Shown: positions 9,401 to 17,783, numbered from the stretch's first letter. The stretch: DNA of 64,000 nucleotides from Pseudomonas sp. 7SR1 (GCF_900156465.1 NZ_LT707064.1:3132501-3196500), one strand, 5' to 3'. A program made the numbers and translations. Notes: generated by a model not told the origin, from the letters alone.

Positions 9401-9874
9401 GGCGCGAGTGCCCATGGCGTCGGCGCCGGCGCCGATCAGCAGGTTCACGCCGAGCACGATGCCCTTGAGCTGCAAGGCAATGTAGGGCAGCACGCCGACC
9501 AGGCAGATCAGGGCGATCACGATGGCCAGGGATTGGGATTTGCCGTAGCGGGCGGCAATGAAGTCGGCAATGGAGGTGATGTTCTCCTGCTTGCTGATCA
9601 ACACCATTTTCTGCAGGACCCATGGCGCCAGCACTAGCAGCAGGATCGGTCCGAGATAGATCGGCAGGAATGACCAGAGTTGTTCGGCGGCCTGGCCCAC
9701 GGCGCCAAAGAACGTCCAGCTGGTGCAATACACCGCCAGCGAGAGGCTGTAGACCCAGGCCCGCACCCGCGGCGGCAGCGGTGTGCTGCGCCGGTCGCCA
9801 TAGAAGGCGATGGCGAACATGATGGCCATATAGGCCAGGGCAACGACGGCGATCAGCCCGCTGGACAACGACAT
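6404..9874 (-). CDS. Hybrid sensor histidine kinase with N-terminal sodium:solute symporter domain
   Basis: 1156-aa membrane sensor. Residues about 1-490 form a sodium:solute-symporter (SSS) module with around 12-13 hydrophobic segments (starting LIAVVALAYMAIMFAIAFYG). A PAS domain follows (about 630-740, ITQGISVVDQSLRLVAWN), then a coiled coil. The HisKA phosphoacceptor His is near residue 805 (FLAAVSHDLMQPLNAAR), the HATPase_c domain is about 860-1020 (NFLTNAFRYAKG, DRGPGI, KGLGLGLAI), and the C-terminal receiver has a phosphoacceptor Asp near 1087 (LALVDFHLDGG). The ATG at 9874 has GGGAG at about 6 nt. This SSS-kinase layout is that of the CbrA group, but the terminal receiver makes it a different subfamily. 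No cognate response regulator is adjacent. The input signal is unknown. Confidence 0.92.
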   Translation of the reverse strand: MSLSSGLIAVVALAYMAIMFAIAFYGDRRSTPLPPRVRAWVYSLSLAVYCTSWTFFGAVGQAAEQLWSFLPIYLGPILLLVLAPWVLQKMVLISKQENITSIADFIAARYGKSQSLAIVIALICLVGVLPYIALQLKGIVLGVNLLIGAGADAMGTRAQDTALIVSLILALFTIVFGTRNLDATEHHRGMVLAIAFESLVKLFAFLAVGAFVTFGLYDGFDDLFNQAMLAPRLEQYWKETINWPSMVVQTGVAMMAIICLPRQFHVTVVENIDPQDLRLAKWVFPAYLALAALFVVPIALAGQMMLPSSVLPDSFVISLPLAQAHPSLAVLAFIGGASAATGMVIVASVALSTMVSNDMLLPWLLRRNNAERPFEVFRQWMLSVRRVSIVVILLLAYVSYRLLGSTASLATIGQIAFAAVTQLAPAMLGALYWKQANRRGVFAGLAAGIFLWFYTLVLPIAAHSLGWSLDSFPGLAWLHGNPLDLPITPLTQGVVLSLAGNFSLFAWVSLLSRTRVSEHWQAGRFIGQEISPRPNARSMLAVHIEDLLQLAARFVGEERARQSFIRFAYRQGKGFNPNQNADSEWIAHTERLLAGVLGASSTRAVVKAAIEGREMQLEDVVRIADEASEVLQFNRALLQGAIENITQGISVVDQSLRLVAWNRRYLELFNYPDGLISVGRPIADIIRYNAERGLCGPGEAEVHVARRLHWMRQGRAHTSERLFPNGRVIELIGNPMPGGGFVMSFTDITAFREAEQALTEANEGLEQRVAERTRELSQLNQALTEAKSTAEAAYQSKTRFLAAVSHDLMQPLNAARLFSAALSHQHDSLPSEARQLVQHLDSSLRSAEDLITDLLDISRLENGKINPDRKPFALNELFDILGAEFTALAQEQGLKFRVRGSRLRVDSDIKLLRRILQNFLTNAFRYAKGPVLLGVRRRNGELCLEVWDRGPGIAEDKQQVIFEEFKRLDSHQTRAEKGLGLGLAIADGLCRVLGHTLRVRSWPGRGSVFSVSVPLARTQNAVPSAVVEPNGVLPSGAQVLCVDNEDSILIGMNSLLTRWGCQVRTARNREECESWLAQGGRPQLALVDFHLDGGETGTELMAWLRKRMGEPVPGVVISADGRPETVAQVHAAGLDFLAKPVKPAALRALLSRHLPL

Positions 9875-10041
9875 GAAAACTCCCGAACGAAGAACACCGG
9901 GACCTGGCCCGGCACGACAGTCTCGCACGCCCGCTCGGGTTCGTCAGTGTCGACCAAGGTCGAGGCGTGGCGAGGTGTCGCGGGCCATAGGGAGAGGGCT
10001 TTGCCGGAGCGATTCGCGAGCCGGTCCGTTGCCGTCGCAGG

Positions 10042-10581
10042 CTACCGAGCCAAGGCCAGATCGATCAATCGATACAACTCTTCGACCTCCAGCGGAGCGG
10101 TCGCAAAGAGAATGCGAAACACCGTCGGAGCCACCACCACATTGATCAGCCGCTCGATGCCCGGGTTTGGCGCCTCGGGATAGCGATCCAGGATGATCTG
10201 CAACTGAGCGCTGATAATCCCCACGCAATGCCCAGGCGTAGCGCAGGCCTGGATGTCGCGCATCATGTTGCGCCCGGGTTCGGAGCTCATTTCGTCCAGA
10301 TACTGCTCGGCCCAGGCGCGCAGGTCGCCGCGCAGGCTACCGGTGTTGGCTGGTTCGCTGTCGGGGCGCATGCGGGCGATGGCGACGTCTGCCAGCAAGG
10401 CAGCCAGATCGCCCCAGCGCCGGTAAATGGTGGACGGCGTCACGCCGGCACGCGCGGCGATCTGCGGCACGGTGAGGGTGGCGCGGTCCTGCTCCTGTAG
10501 CAGGGTGCGGACCGCCGAATGAATCGACTCCTGGACCCGGGCGCTTCGACCGCCGGGGCGTAAACCTTCTTTAATAGCCAT
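10042..10581 (-). CDS. TetR-family transcriptional regulator
   Basis: 179-aa repressor. The N-terminal helix-turn-helix (about residues 12-60) is clear: LLQEQDRATLTVPQIAARAG followed by VTPSTIYRRWGDLAALLADV. The C-terminal ligand-binding region is all helical and has no recognisable metal or cofactor site. It is divergent from an MFS transporter starting 105 bp away, the usual arrangement for a TetR repressor that controls an efflux pump and itself. The intergenic segment holds a strong inverted repeat (10636-10662) that is a plausible operator. Ligand unknown. Confidence 0.9.
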   Translation of the reverse strand: MAIKEGLRPGGRSARVQESIHSAVRTLLQEQDRATLTVPQIAARAGVTPSTIYRRWGDLAALLADVAIARMRPDSEPANTGSLRGDLRAWAEQYLDEMSSEPGRNMMRDIQACATPGHCVGIISAQLQIILDRYPEAPNPGIERLINVVVAPTVFRILFATAPLEVEELYRLIDLALAR

Positions 10582-10635
10582 GCAGCGGACCTTAACACAA
10601 AAAATTTGCTTTAAGCACCCATCGGTAGCACACTG

Positions 10636-10662
10636 CGCAAAAGCAAAAAATTAGCTTTTGCG
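10636..10662. promoter_or_regulatory. Inverted repeat, candidate TetR operator
   Basis: CGCAAAAGC, 9 bp AT-only spacer, GCTTTTGCG: a perfect 9-bp inverted repeat between the divergent TetR and MFS genes. A related AAAAAATTTGCTTTAAGC stretch lies about 40 bp nearer to the TetR start (around 10600), so there may be two operators. Confidence 0.5.
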
Positions 10663-10686
10663 GATGTTCCCTTGCGGAGTGTGCCC

Positions 10687-11880
10687 ATGTCTCGTCCAGC
10701 TTCGACCCGTGCCAGTCTGATTTTCCTGGCCCTCACCTTGCTCGGTTTTCTCGCCGCCTCCAGTGCGCCGACGCCGTTGTATCACCTTTATCAGGAACAC
10801 ATGCAATTCTCCCCGGCGATCCTGACGCTGATTTTTGGCGTATATGCGTTCAGTCTGCTCGCCGCCTTGCTGACGGTGGGGTCGCTGTCGGATTACCTGG
10901 GGCGCAGGCCGGTGATCTTTGTGGCGTTGTTGCTCAACATATTGGCCATGTCGCTGTTCATCAACGCCGACAGCATCGGTTGGCTGATCTGGGCCCGTCT
11001 GATCCAAGGTTTCGCCACCGGCATGGCCACCAGCGTGCTTGGCGCTGCGCTGTTGGATTTCGACCGCCGCCAAGGTCCCTTGATCACCAGTCTCGCACCC
11101 TTGCTCGGCATGGCCTTTGGGGCCTTGGGTTCTGGCCTGTTGGCGCAGTACGCCCCATTGCCGCTGGAACTGGCCTACTGGATCCTGCTGGGGTTGTTCC
11201 TGCTCCAGGCCGCTTACCTCTGGCGCCTGGCCGAAAGCGTCAGTCCGCAGCCCGGGGCCTGGCAATCCCTGCGTCCGACCTTGCATGTCCCTGCGCAGGC
11301 GCGGCGGGCGTTATGGCTGGTATTGCCACTGAACCTGGCGGCCTGGGCAGTGGGTGGTTTCTATCTGTCCTTGGCCCCGTCCCTGGTTCGCGCGGCAACC
11401 GGATCGACCTCCAACCTGATGGGGGGCGCGCTGGTGGCGGTGCTGACCCTGACGGGGGCATTGTCCATCTATACGCTGCGCAACCAGGGAGCGGACAAGA
11501 TACTGCGTCTTGCCGCCGGCTTATTGATGAGCGGCCTGGCCCTGGTGTTGATCGCGGTGCATGGCGGCAGCCTGCCGCTGTTTTTCCTCGGTACGCTGGT
11601 GACCGGCAGTGGTTTCGGTGCCGGTTTCCTGGGCGCGTTGCGCAGCATCATGCCGCTGGCTTTGCCCCACGAGCGGGCTGGCTTGATGTCGGCGTTCTAT
11701 GTCCTCAGTTATCTGGCTTTCAGTCTTCCATCATTGCTGGCCGGAAACCTGACCCGGGTGTTCGGATTGATCGCCACCACCGATGGCTACGGCGCCATAT
11801 TGATGTTGCTGGCCGCCGGAGCGTTATGGGGGCTGCTGCGTCAGGCGCAGGGTAGGGCGGTGGAGCAACGCAGTGTGTGA
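10687..11880 (+). CDS. MFS transporter, probable drug efflux
   Basis: 397-aa inner-membrane protein with about 12 hydrophobic segments. Motif A of the major facilitator superfamily is visible in the loop between helices 2 and 3 (SLSDYLGRRPVIF, about residues 70-82). The start at ATG 10687 has GGAG at 8 nt; an upstream TTG-initiated extension is less likely. The divergent TetR gene and the operator-like repeat between them suggest inducible export of a toxic small molecule. The substrate cannot be predicted. The 3' end is followed by an AT-rich region with small inverted repeats (ATCTAT-AAA-ATAGAT at 11884-11898), probably the promoter of the next gene. Confidence 0.88.
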   Translation: MSRPASTRASLIFLALTLLGFLAASSAPTPLYHLYQEHMQFSPAILTLIFGVYAFSLLAALLTVGSLSDYLGRRPVIFVALLLNILAMSLFINADSIGWLIWARLIQGFATGMATSVLGAALLDFDRRQGPLITSLAPLLGMAFGALGSGLLAQYAPLPLELAYWILLGLFLLQAAYLWRLAESVSPQPGAWQSLRPTLHVPAQARRALWLVLPLNLAAWAVGGFYLSLAPSLVRAATGSTSNLMGGALVAVLTLTGALSIYTLRNQGADKILRLAAGLLMSGLALVLIAVHGGSLPLFFLGTLVTGSGFGAGFLGALRSIMPLALPHERAGLMSAFYVLSYLAFSLPSLLAGNLTRVFGLIATTDGYGAILMLLAAGALWGLLRQAQGRAVEQRSV

Positions 11881-11981
11881 CTTATCTATAAAATAGATTA
11901 GCTATAGAAAAATTACCCGTTATATAGATATTAAATTCGGATCTAGCATGGCTCCACCTCATTCGAGGACAGGAGTTCGCC

Positions 11982-13130
11982 ATGACATGCTGCACCGAAA
12001 GAAATCGCTTGCGCCCATTGAGCCATTTGCCCAGGCCGTTGGAAGCCATTCGCCAGTTCACCCCGAACTGGTTCGCCGTGACCATGGGCACCGGGGTGCT
12101 GGCCCTGGCCTTGGCCCAGTGGCCGGGAGGAGGATCCGGGCTGCGCCTGCTGGGTGAAGGACTGTGGCTGTTCAATGCCGCGTTGTTCGTGCTGTTCACC
12201 GGCCTGTACGCCGCCCGCTGGGTGTTGTTCTTCGATGAGGCGCGGCGGATCTTTGGGCATTCCACGGTTTCGATGTTCTTCGGCACCATTCCCATGGGGC
12301 TGGCAACCATCATCAACGGTTTGCTGGTGTTCGGCTTGCCTCGCTGGGGGGAGGCAACAGTGCCCATTGCCGAAGTCTTGTGGTGGATCGACGTGGCAAT
12401 GTCGCTGGCCTGCGGCGTGCTGATTCCATTTCTGATGTTCACCCGTCAGGAGCACCGGATCGACCAGATGACCGCCGTTTGGCTGCTGCCCGTGGTGGCC
12501 GCCGAGGTGGCGGCTGCCAGCGGCGGGCTCCTGGCACCGCACCTGGCGGACGTGCATTCGCAATGGGTGATGCTGGTCACCAGCTATGTCCTCTGGGCGT
12601 TCTCCCTGCCCGTGGCCTTCAGCATCCTGACGATTCTGCTGTTGCGCATGGCCTTGCACAAACTGCCTCACGAAAACATGGCGGCCTCGAGCTGGCTGGC
12701 CCTCGGTCCGATCGGTACCGGTGCCTTGGGCATGTTGCTCCTGGGCAGCGAAGCGCCAGGGATATTTGCCGCCAACGGCTTGCCGGGCGTCGGCGAAATC
12801 GCTGCAGGGTTGGGCTTGGTGGCGGGGATTACCCTATGGGGCCTGGGCTTGTGGTGGATGTTGATGGCGGTGCTGATCACCGTCCGCTATCTGCGCGACG
12901 GCATCCCGTTCAACCTTGGTTGGTGGGGGTTCACCTTTCCCCTGGGGGTCTACGCCCTGACGACGCTGAAGCTGGCGAGCCTGTTGGGCCTGGCGTTCTT
13001 CACCGGGTTCGGTTGCCTGCTGGTGGTATCGCTGGTGCTGATGTGGCTGATCGTCGCCCGTCGTACCCTGCTGGGGGCATGGCACGGTGAGTTGTTCGTG
13101 TCGCCCTGCATCGCGGGGCTGGCGAAATAA
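11982..13130 (+). CDS. TDT-family carrier (TehA/Mae1/Ssu1 type)
   Basis: 382-aa inner-membrane protein of the tellurite-resistance/dicarboxylate transporter family. About ten hydrophobic helices are evident, and the first contains the family motif NWFAVTMGTGVLALAL (about residues 27-42). Family members move C4-dicarboxylates, sulfite or anions through a SLAC1-like channel; which of these applies here is not decidable. The ATG at 11982 follows GAGGACAGGAG-like purine-rich sequence. It is 100 bp downstream of the MFS gene with an AT-rich presumptive promoter between, so it is probably transcribed on its own. Confidence 0.85.
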   Translation: MTCCTERNRLRPLSHLPRPLEAIRQFTPNWFAVTMGTGVLALALAQWPGGGSGLRLLGEGLWLFNAALFVLFTGLYAARWVLFFDEARRIFGHSTVSMFFGTIPMGLATIINGLLVFGLPRWGEATVPIAEVLWWIDVAMSLACGVLIPFLMFTRQEHRIDQMTAVWLLPVVAAEVAAASGGLLAPHLADVHSQWVMLVTSYVLWAFSLPVAFSILTILLLRMALHKLPHENMAASSWLALGPIGTGALGMLLLGSEAPGIFAANGLPGVGEIAAGLGLVAGITLWGLGLWWMLMAVLITVRYLRDGIPFNLGWWGFTFPLGVYALTTLKLASLLGLAFFTGFGCLLVVSLVLMWLIVARRTLLGAWHGELFVSPCIAGLAK

Positions 13131-13230
13131 TTGCCCAGCCCCTCCAAAGCGGCGTGTCGTGGGGTAATGTGTGGCCTGGATCGAAAAACGTCATTCCAAT
13201 AAGCGTCCAAGCCACTCAGGTACATGGAAG

Positions 13231-15105
13231 ATGAGTCACTCGTCACAGTTCACCTTGCTCCGCAAGCGGCGGTTCCTGCCGTTCTTCATCACGCAGTCCC
13301 TTGGGGCGTTCAACGACAACGTGTTCAAGCAGTCGCTGATCCTCGCGATCCTCTACCGGCTGACCATCGAGGGTGACCGTTCGATCTGGGTCAACCTCTG
13401 CGCGCTACTGTTTATTCTGCCGTTCTTCCTGTTCTCGGCATTGGCGGGGCAGTTCGGGGAAAAATTCGCCAAGGATGCGTTGATTCGTCTGATCAAGCTT
13501 GGCGAAATCGTCATCATGGCAGTGGGCGCAGTGGGGTTTCTGTTCGACCACCTATGGCTGATGTTGCTGGCGTTGTTCGCTATGGGGACACATTCCGCGC
13601 TGTTCGGGCCGGTAAAGTATTCGATCCTGCCGCAAGCGTTGCACGAAGACGAGTTGGTCGGTGGCAATGGCCTGGTGGAGATGGGCACTTTCCTGGCGAT
13701 TCTCGCCGGTACCATCGGCGCGGGGATCATGATGTCCTCGACTCATTATGCGTCGGTGGTGTCCACGGCGATCGTCGGTATTGCCGTGCTTGGCTACCTG
13801 GCCAGTCGCAGCATTCCGAGGGCAGCGGCGGCTTCGCCGCAGATGCGCCTGAACTGGAACATCTTCAGCCAATCCTGGGCCACCCTGAAGCTGGGGTTGG
13901 GCCAGACCCCATCGGTATCCCGCTCCATCGTCGGTAACTCCTGGTTCTGGTTCGTCGGGGCGATTTACCTGACGCAGATTCCCGCCTATGCCAAGGAGTG
14001 GATGCACGGGGACGAGACCGTGGTGACCTTGATCCTGACGGTGTTTTCCGTGGGCATCGCCCTGGGCTCGATGCTCTGTGAGCGCTTGTCGGGGCGCAAG
14101 GTCGAGATCGGCCTGGTGCCGTTCGGTTCGTTCGGCCTGACAGTGTTCGGGCTATTGCTATGGTGGCATTCCGGTGCGATCCCCGACAGCGTCGACGGCC
14201 ACGGTTGGCTCCAGGTACTGGGATTCGGACACGCCTGGCTGGTGCTGATGGACATCCTTGGCCTCGGTATCTTCGGCGGTTTCTACATTGTGCCGCTGTA
14301 TGCCCTCATTCAATCGCGAACCGTTGAAAACGAACGGGCACGGGTCATCGCCGCCAACAACATCCTCAATGCCTTGTTCATGGTGGTTTCGGCGATTGTA
14401 TCCATCGTCCTGTTGAGTCTGGCCAAGCTGTCGATACCGCAGCTGTTTCTCGTGGTTTCGCTGCTGAACGTCGGCGTCAACGCCTACATCTTCAAGATTG
14501 TCCCTGAGTTCAGCATGCGCTTCCTGATCTGGCTGCTGAGCCATTCCATGTACCGCGTGGAGCATCGCAACCTGGAGGCGATCCCCGATGAGGGGGCGGC
14601 GCTGTTGGTCTGCAACCACGTGTCTTTCGTCGATGCGCTGTTGATTGGCGGTGCGGTGCGTCGGCCGATTCGCTTCGTGATGTACTACAAAATCTACAAC
14701 CTGCCGGTGCTGAACTTTATCTTCCGTACCGCCGGGACGATTCCGATTGCCGGGCGTCAGGAAGATATCCACATCTACGAAAAGGCCTTCACCCGAATCG
14801 CGCAGTACCTGAAGGACGGTGAGTTGGTTTGCATTTTCCCTGAAGGAAAACTGACGGCTGACGGTGAGATCAATGAGTTCAAGAGCGGGCTGACACGCAT
14901 CCTCCAGGAAACCCCGGTGCCGGTGATTCCCCTGGCATTGCAGGGCCTGTGGGGCAGCTTCTTCAGTCGCGACCCGGCCAAAGGGCTGTTTCGTCGGTTC
15001 TGGTCGCGGGTGACGCTGGTGGCGGGTTCGGCGGTTGCGGTCGAGGCGGCAACGCCTTCGAGTTTGCAGGCGTTGGTGGGCGATTTGCGCGGCACTGTCC
15101 GCTAG
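13231..15105 (+). CDS. MFS transporter fused to 1-acylglycerol-3-phosphate acyltransferase domain
   Basis: 624-aa two-domain membrane protein. Residues about 1-400 form an LplT-like major facilitator domain (QSLGAFNDNVFKQSLILAI at the start, GTHSALFGPVKYSILP near 120). Residues about 430-620 form a PlsC acyltransferase: NHVSFVDALL carries the HxxxxD catalytic motif (near 460), with FPEGKLTADGEI as the second motif. By analogy with LplT-Aas systems, it could flip lysophospholipids inward and re-acylate them, repairing membrane phospholipids. ATG 13231 is chosen because the 20 extra N-terminal residues of a longer frame are hydrophilic and unlike the family. A REP element follows the stop. Confidence 0.88.
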   Translation: MSHSSQFTLLRKRRFLPFFITQSLGAFNDNVFKQSLILAILYRLTIEGDRSIWVNLCALLFILPFFLFSALAGQFGEKFAKDALIRLIKLGEIVIMAVGAVGFLFDHLWLMLLALFAMGTHSALFGPVKYSILPQALHEDELVGGNGLVEMGTFLAILAGTIGAGIMMSSTHYASVVSTAIVGIAVLGYLASRSIPRAAAASPQMRLNWNIFSQSWATLKLGLGQTPSVSRSIVGNSWFWFVGAIYLTQIPAYAKEWMHGDETVVTLILTVFSVGIALGSMLCERLSGRKVEIGLVPFGSFGLTVFGLLLWWHSGAIPDSVDGHGWLQVLGFGHAWLVLMDILGLGIFGGFYIVPLYALIQSRTVENERARVIAANNILNALFMVVSAIVSIVLLSLAKLSIPQLFLVVSLLNVGVNAYIFKIVPEFSMRFLIWLLSHSMYRVEHRNLEAIPDEGAALLVCNHVSFVDALLIGGAVRRPIRFVMYYKIYNLPVLNFIFRTAGTIPIAGRQEDIHIYEKAFTRIAQYLKDGELVCIFPEGKLTADGEINEFKSGLTRILQETPVPVIPLALQGLWGSFFSRDPAKGLFRRFWSRVTLVAGSAVAVEAATPSSLQALVGDLRGTVR

Positions 15106-15117
15106 GGCAGAAAAACT

Positions 15118-15201
15118 GTGGGAGCGAGCTTGCCCGCGATTGCAATCTGTCTGGCGTTGATGTCACAGGCAAACCGCTATCGCGAGCAAGCTCGCCCCCA
15201 C
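15118..15201. repeat. REP doublet (first family)
   Basis: Two opposed copies of the GTGGGAGCGAGCTTGC... unit separated by about 45 bp, between the convergent acyltransferase-fusion and sugE genes. The same unit pair recurs five more times in the window. Confidence 0.85.
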
Positions 15202-15208
15202 GGGTCGA

Positions 15209-15523
15209 TCAGGCGCTGACCTTGAGCCCGATCAACCCCGCAACGATCAATGCCACGCTGGCCAGGCGAACCAGCGCCATTGATTCGCCGAACAGAATGA
15301 TCCCGGCGATCACCGTGCCCACGGCGCCTACGCCCGTCCAGATCGCATAGGCTGTGCCCAGAGGCAACTCCTTCATGGCAAAGCCGAGCAGGCCCAGGCT
15401 GATGGCCATGGCGGCAATTGTCAGTGCCGTGGGGAGAGGACGACTGAACCCGTCGGTGTACTTCAGGCCTACGGCCCAGCCGACTTCGAACAGGCCAGCA
15501 AAAAATAGAATGATCCAAGACAT
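15209..15523 (-). CDS. sugE: SMR-family guanidinium exporter (SugE/Gdx)
   Basis: 104-aa four-helix small multidrug resistance protein. The conserved membrane Glu is in [18 protein letters not shown] (helix 1), and [19 protein letters not shown] in helix 3 is typical of the SugE/Gdx branch rather than EmrE. Gdx proteins exchange guanidinium for protons. The case is made much stronger by the two ACGA-loop hairpins (15542-15593) immediately upstream, which form a guanidine-II riboswitch. ATG 15523 has a GAGGTG Shine-Dalgarno at about 5 nt; the longer frame to 15535 would start inside the Shine-Dalgarno region. Dimeric inner-membrane protein. Confidence 0.93.
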   Translation of the reverse strand: MSWIILFFAGLFEVGWAVGLKYTDGFSRPLPTALTIAAMAISLGLLGFAMKELPLGTAYAIWTGVGAVGTVIAGIILFGESMALVRLASVALIVAGLIGLKVSA

Positions 15524-15541
15524 CAGACACCTCATCGATGG

Positions 15542-15593
15542 ATGGGGTCGTCCCCGGATTCAAGACTCAATCGAGTAGCGGGGTCGTCCCCGC
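15542..15593 (-). promoter_or_regulatory. Guanidine-II (mini-ykkC) riboswitch
   Basis: On the minus strand two nearly identical stem-loops follow each other: GCGGGGACGACCCCGC (15593-15578) and CCGGGGACGACCCCA (15557-15543), each with a four-base ACGA loop, joined by about 20 nt. Tandem ACGR-loop hairpins define the mini-ykkC class, which binds guanidinium through loop-loop docking and exposes the ribosome binding site. Here the GAGGTG of sugE begins about 10 nt after the second hairpin, so translational control is expected. Confidence 0.93.
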
Positions 15594-15640
15594 AGTGGAA
15601 GGATAGAGTGCCCATGATCGGGCACTCGATCAAGCCTGAC

Positions 15641-16609
15641 TTAATCGGCTGTTTGCCGGGTGCCGAGGGCTTCGCCGTCGCGCTTTTCGCTCATGCGCCG
15701 GAAGTACGTCGAGAGCAGCGCTCCGGAAATATTGTGCCAGACGCTGAACAGCGCACTGGGGACCGCCGCCAGTGGCGAGAAATGCGCACTGGCCAGGGCC
15801 GCGCCGAGGCCGGAGTTCTGCATGCCCACTTCCAGCGCCAGGGTCTTGCGCTGGGCCAATGGCAGGCCGAACACGCGGGCGGTGAAATAGCCCAGCAGGT
15901 AACCGAAGCTGTTGTGCAAGATCACGATAGCCATGATCAGCAGGCCGGATTCGGCAATCTTCGCCTGGCTGGCTGCCACCACCGCCGCCACGATGATCAC
16001 GATGCTTACCACGGATATCAGCGGCAGCACTTCTACGGCATGGCGAACCCGGGCGCCTAGCAGGCGTTGCGCAACGATGCCCAACGCGATCGGCAACAGC
16101 ACGATTTGCAGGATCGACCAGAACAATGCCGAGAACGATACCGGCAGCCAGGCCGAGGCCAGCAACCAGATGAGCGCTGGGGTCAACACAGGTGCGAGCA
16201 GGGTTGTGATCGCGGAAATCGCCACGGCCAGGGCCAGGTCCCCACGAGCCAACCAGGTCATGACATTGGACGACGTGCCGCTTGGGCAACATCCCACCAG
16301 AATCACGCCGACCGCGATCTCCGGTGGCAGGCTGAACACCTGGCACAGCAGCCAGGCGGTACCCGGCATGATCACGAACTGGGCAATCACCCCCAGGGCC
16401 ACACGGCCTGGATGACGGGCCACTTCGGCGAAATCCTCCAGCTTCAGGGCCAGGCCCATGCCGAACATCACCAGGCCCAGCAAGGGGACGATGGCAACTT
16501 TAAGGTCGACGAACCATTGCGGTTGGAAGAATGCCAGCACCGCGAAAAACAGTACCCAGTAAGCGAAGGTATTGCCGACAAAGCGACTCAATGCAGCCAG
16601 TGCGCGCAT
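15641..16609 (-). CDS. Bile acid:sodium symporter family protein
   Basis: 322-aa inner-membrane carrier of the BASS family, with nine to ten hydrophobic helices. The diagnostic crossover motif GCCPSGTSSNVMTWLARGD (about residues 115-133) places it in the ASBT/PanS-like group that imports organic acids with sodium. The bacterial substrate is not known for this subgroup; pantoate, pyruvate or keto acids are precedents in relatives. The ATG at 16609 follows AAGGATCAGG. The sugE riboswitch begins 48 bp after its stop, so the two genes are probably separate units even though they are on the same strand. Confidence 0.88.
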   Translation of the reverse strand: MRALAALSRFVGNTFAYWVLFFAVLAFFQPQWFVDLKVAIVPLLGLVMFGMGLALKLEDFAEVARHPGRVALGVIAQFVIMPGTAWLLCQVFSLPPEIAVGVILVGCCPSGTSSNVMTWLARGDLALAVAISAITTLLAPVLTPALIWLLASAWLPVSFSALFWSILQIVLLPIALGIVAQRLLGARVRHAVEVLPLISVVSIVIIVAAVVAASQAKIAESGLLIMAIVILHNSFGYLLGYFTARVFGLPLAQRKTLALEVGMQNSGLGAALASAHFSPLAAVPSALFSVWHNISGALLSTYFRRMSEKRDGEALGTRQTAD

Positions 16610-16647
16610 GACCTGATCCTTATTATCAAGAGCATCGAATACTGATG

Positions 16648-16734
16648 TGGGAGCAAGCTTGCTCGCGATTACGGAGTGTCAGTCAACATATCGGTGACTG
16701 CCATGTCGCTATCGCGAGCAGGCTCGCTCCCACA
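16648..16734. repeat. REP doublet (first family)
   Basis: Inverted pair GTGGGAGCAAGCTTGCTCGCGA ... TCGCGAGCAGGCTCGCTCCCAC around a 40-bp centre, in the gap between rdgC and the symporter gene. Confidence 0.85.
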
Positions 16735-16752
16735 AGGGTAAGCCGTTGCGTT

Positions 16753-17673
16753 TTAGATCCCCTGCGCAATCTCTTCCCCGCCCAGGGCTTCGACCAGGGC
16801 CGGCAGGAATTCGCCGAACGTCAGCATCATCAGTGTGAAACTGGCATCCAACTGGCCCAGGGCTTCGTCGCCGCCGTCCTGTTCCGCCTGGTCTTGCAGC
16901 AGATCCTCGAACTTCAGGCGCTTGACCACCATCTTGTCGTCGAGCACGAAGGACAGCTTGTCCTGCCAGGCCAGCGACAATTGGGTCACCACCTTGCCAG
17001 TGTTCAGGTGCAGCTGGATTTCGTCGCTGGTCAGGTCCTGGCGCTTGCAGCGCACGATGCCACCGTCCTCGTGGGTGTCGCGCAATTCGCATTCGTCCAG
17101 CACGAAGAAATCGTCCGCGGCTTTCTGGGTCTTGACCCAGTCGGTCATGATGGCGGTGGGGGCTGTCTTGACCGTCAATGGACGCACTGGCAGCGAGCCG
17201 ATGACTTCGCGCAGGGTGGAAAGCAGGTCTTCGGCGCGTTTCGGGCTGGCGGAGTTGACCAGGATCAGGCCCTGCTTCGGTGCGATGGCGGCGAAGGTGG
17301 ACGAACGACGGATAAAGGCGCGAGGCAGGAACGCCTGGATGATCTCGTCCTTGAGCTGGTCCCGCTCTTTCTTGTAGACCTTGCGCATCTGTTCGGCTTC
17401 AATTTCCTCGACCTTTTCCTTCAGCGCATCGCGCACGACGCTACCGGGCAGGATGCGCTCTTCCTTGCGCGCGGCGATCAGCAGGAAGTCCTGGCTGACA
17501 TGCACCAGCGGCGCGTCCTCGCCCTTGCCGAATGGCGCGACGAAACCGTAAGTGGTCAACTCCTGGCTTGCACATGGACGCGCCAGTTTGCTGGCCAGTG
17601 CAGTTTCCAACGCCTCGGCATCAAAAGGCAGATCTTGGGTCAGGCGATAGATAAGCAGGTTCTTGAACCACAT
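16753..17673 (-). CDS. rdgC: Recombination-associated protein RdgC
   Basis: 306-aa cytoplasmic, nucleoid-associated DNA-binding protein that forms a ring-shaped dimer on DNA and restrains RecA filament activity. The N-terminus [18 protein letters not shown] is the family signature, and the overall length matches E. coli RdgC (303) closely. A basic central segment ([15 protein letters not shown], about 130-145) belongs to the DNA-binding ring. ATG 17673 is chosen over the 8-codon-longer frame because it gives the canonical N-terminus. The gene is monocistronic, with a REP pair downstream and the tRNA cluster upstream on the other strand. Confidence 0.95.
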   Translation of the reverse strand: MWFKNLLIYRLTQDLPFDAEALETALASKLARPCASQELTTYGFVAPFGKGEDAPLVHVSQDFLLIAARKEERILPGSVVRDALKEKVEEIEAEQMRKVYKKERDQLKDEIIQAFLPRAFIRRSSTFAAIAPKQGLILVNSASPKRAEDLLSTLREVIGSLPVRPLTVKTAPTAIMTDWVKTQKAADDFFVLDECELRDTHEDGGIVRCKRQDLTSDEIQLHLNTGKVVTQLSLAWQDKLSFVLDDKMVVKRLKFEDLLQDQAEQDGGDEALGQLDASFTLMMLTFGEFLPALVEALGGEEIAQGI

Positions 17674-17783
17674 GGGGTGAATCTCTCCTTTATACAAAGG
17701 GGGGCATTATTCTCTTCGCGGCGCCATAGGCCAACCCTTCGCTAAGCCTTTGGAAGGCCTGAGAAAATTAATTTAAAAAGTGC

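Noticed and set aside
15118..15201. CRISPR array from repeated palindromes
   Set aside because: The repeats are REP doublets scattered in single intergenic gaps with no regular spacers and no cas genes.
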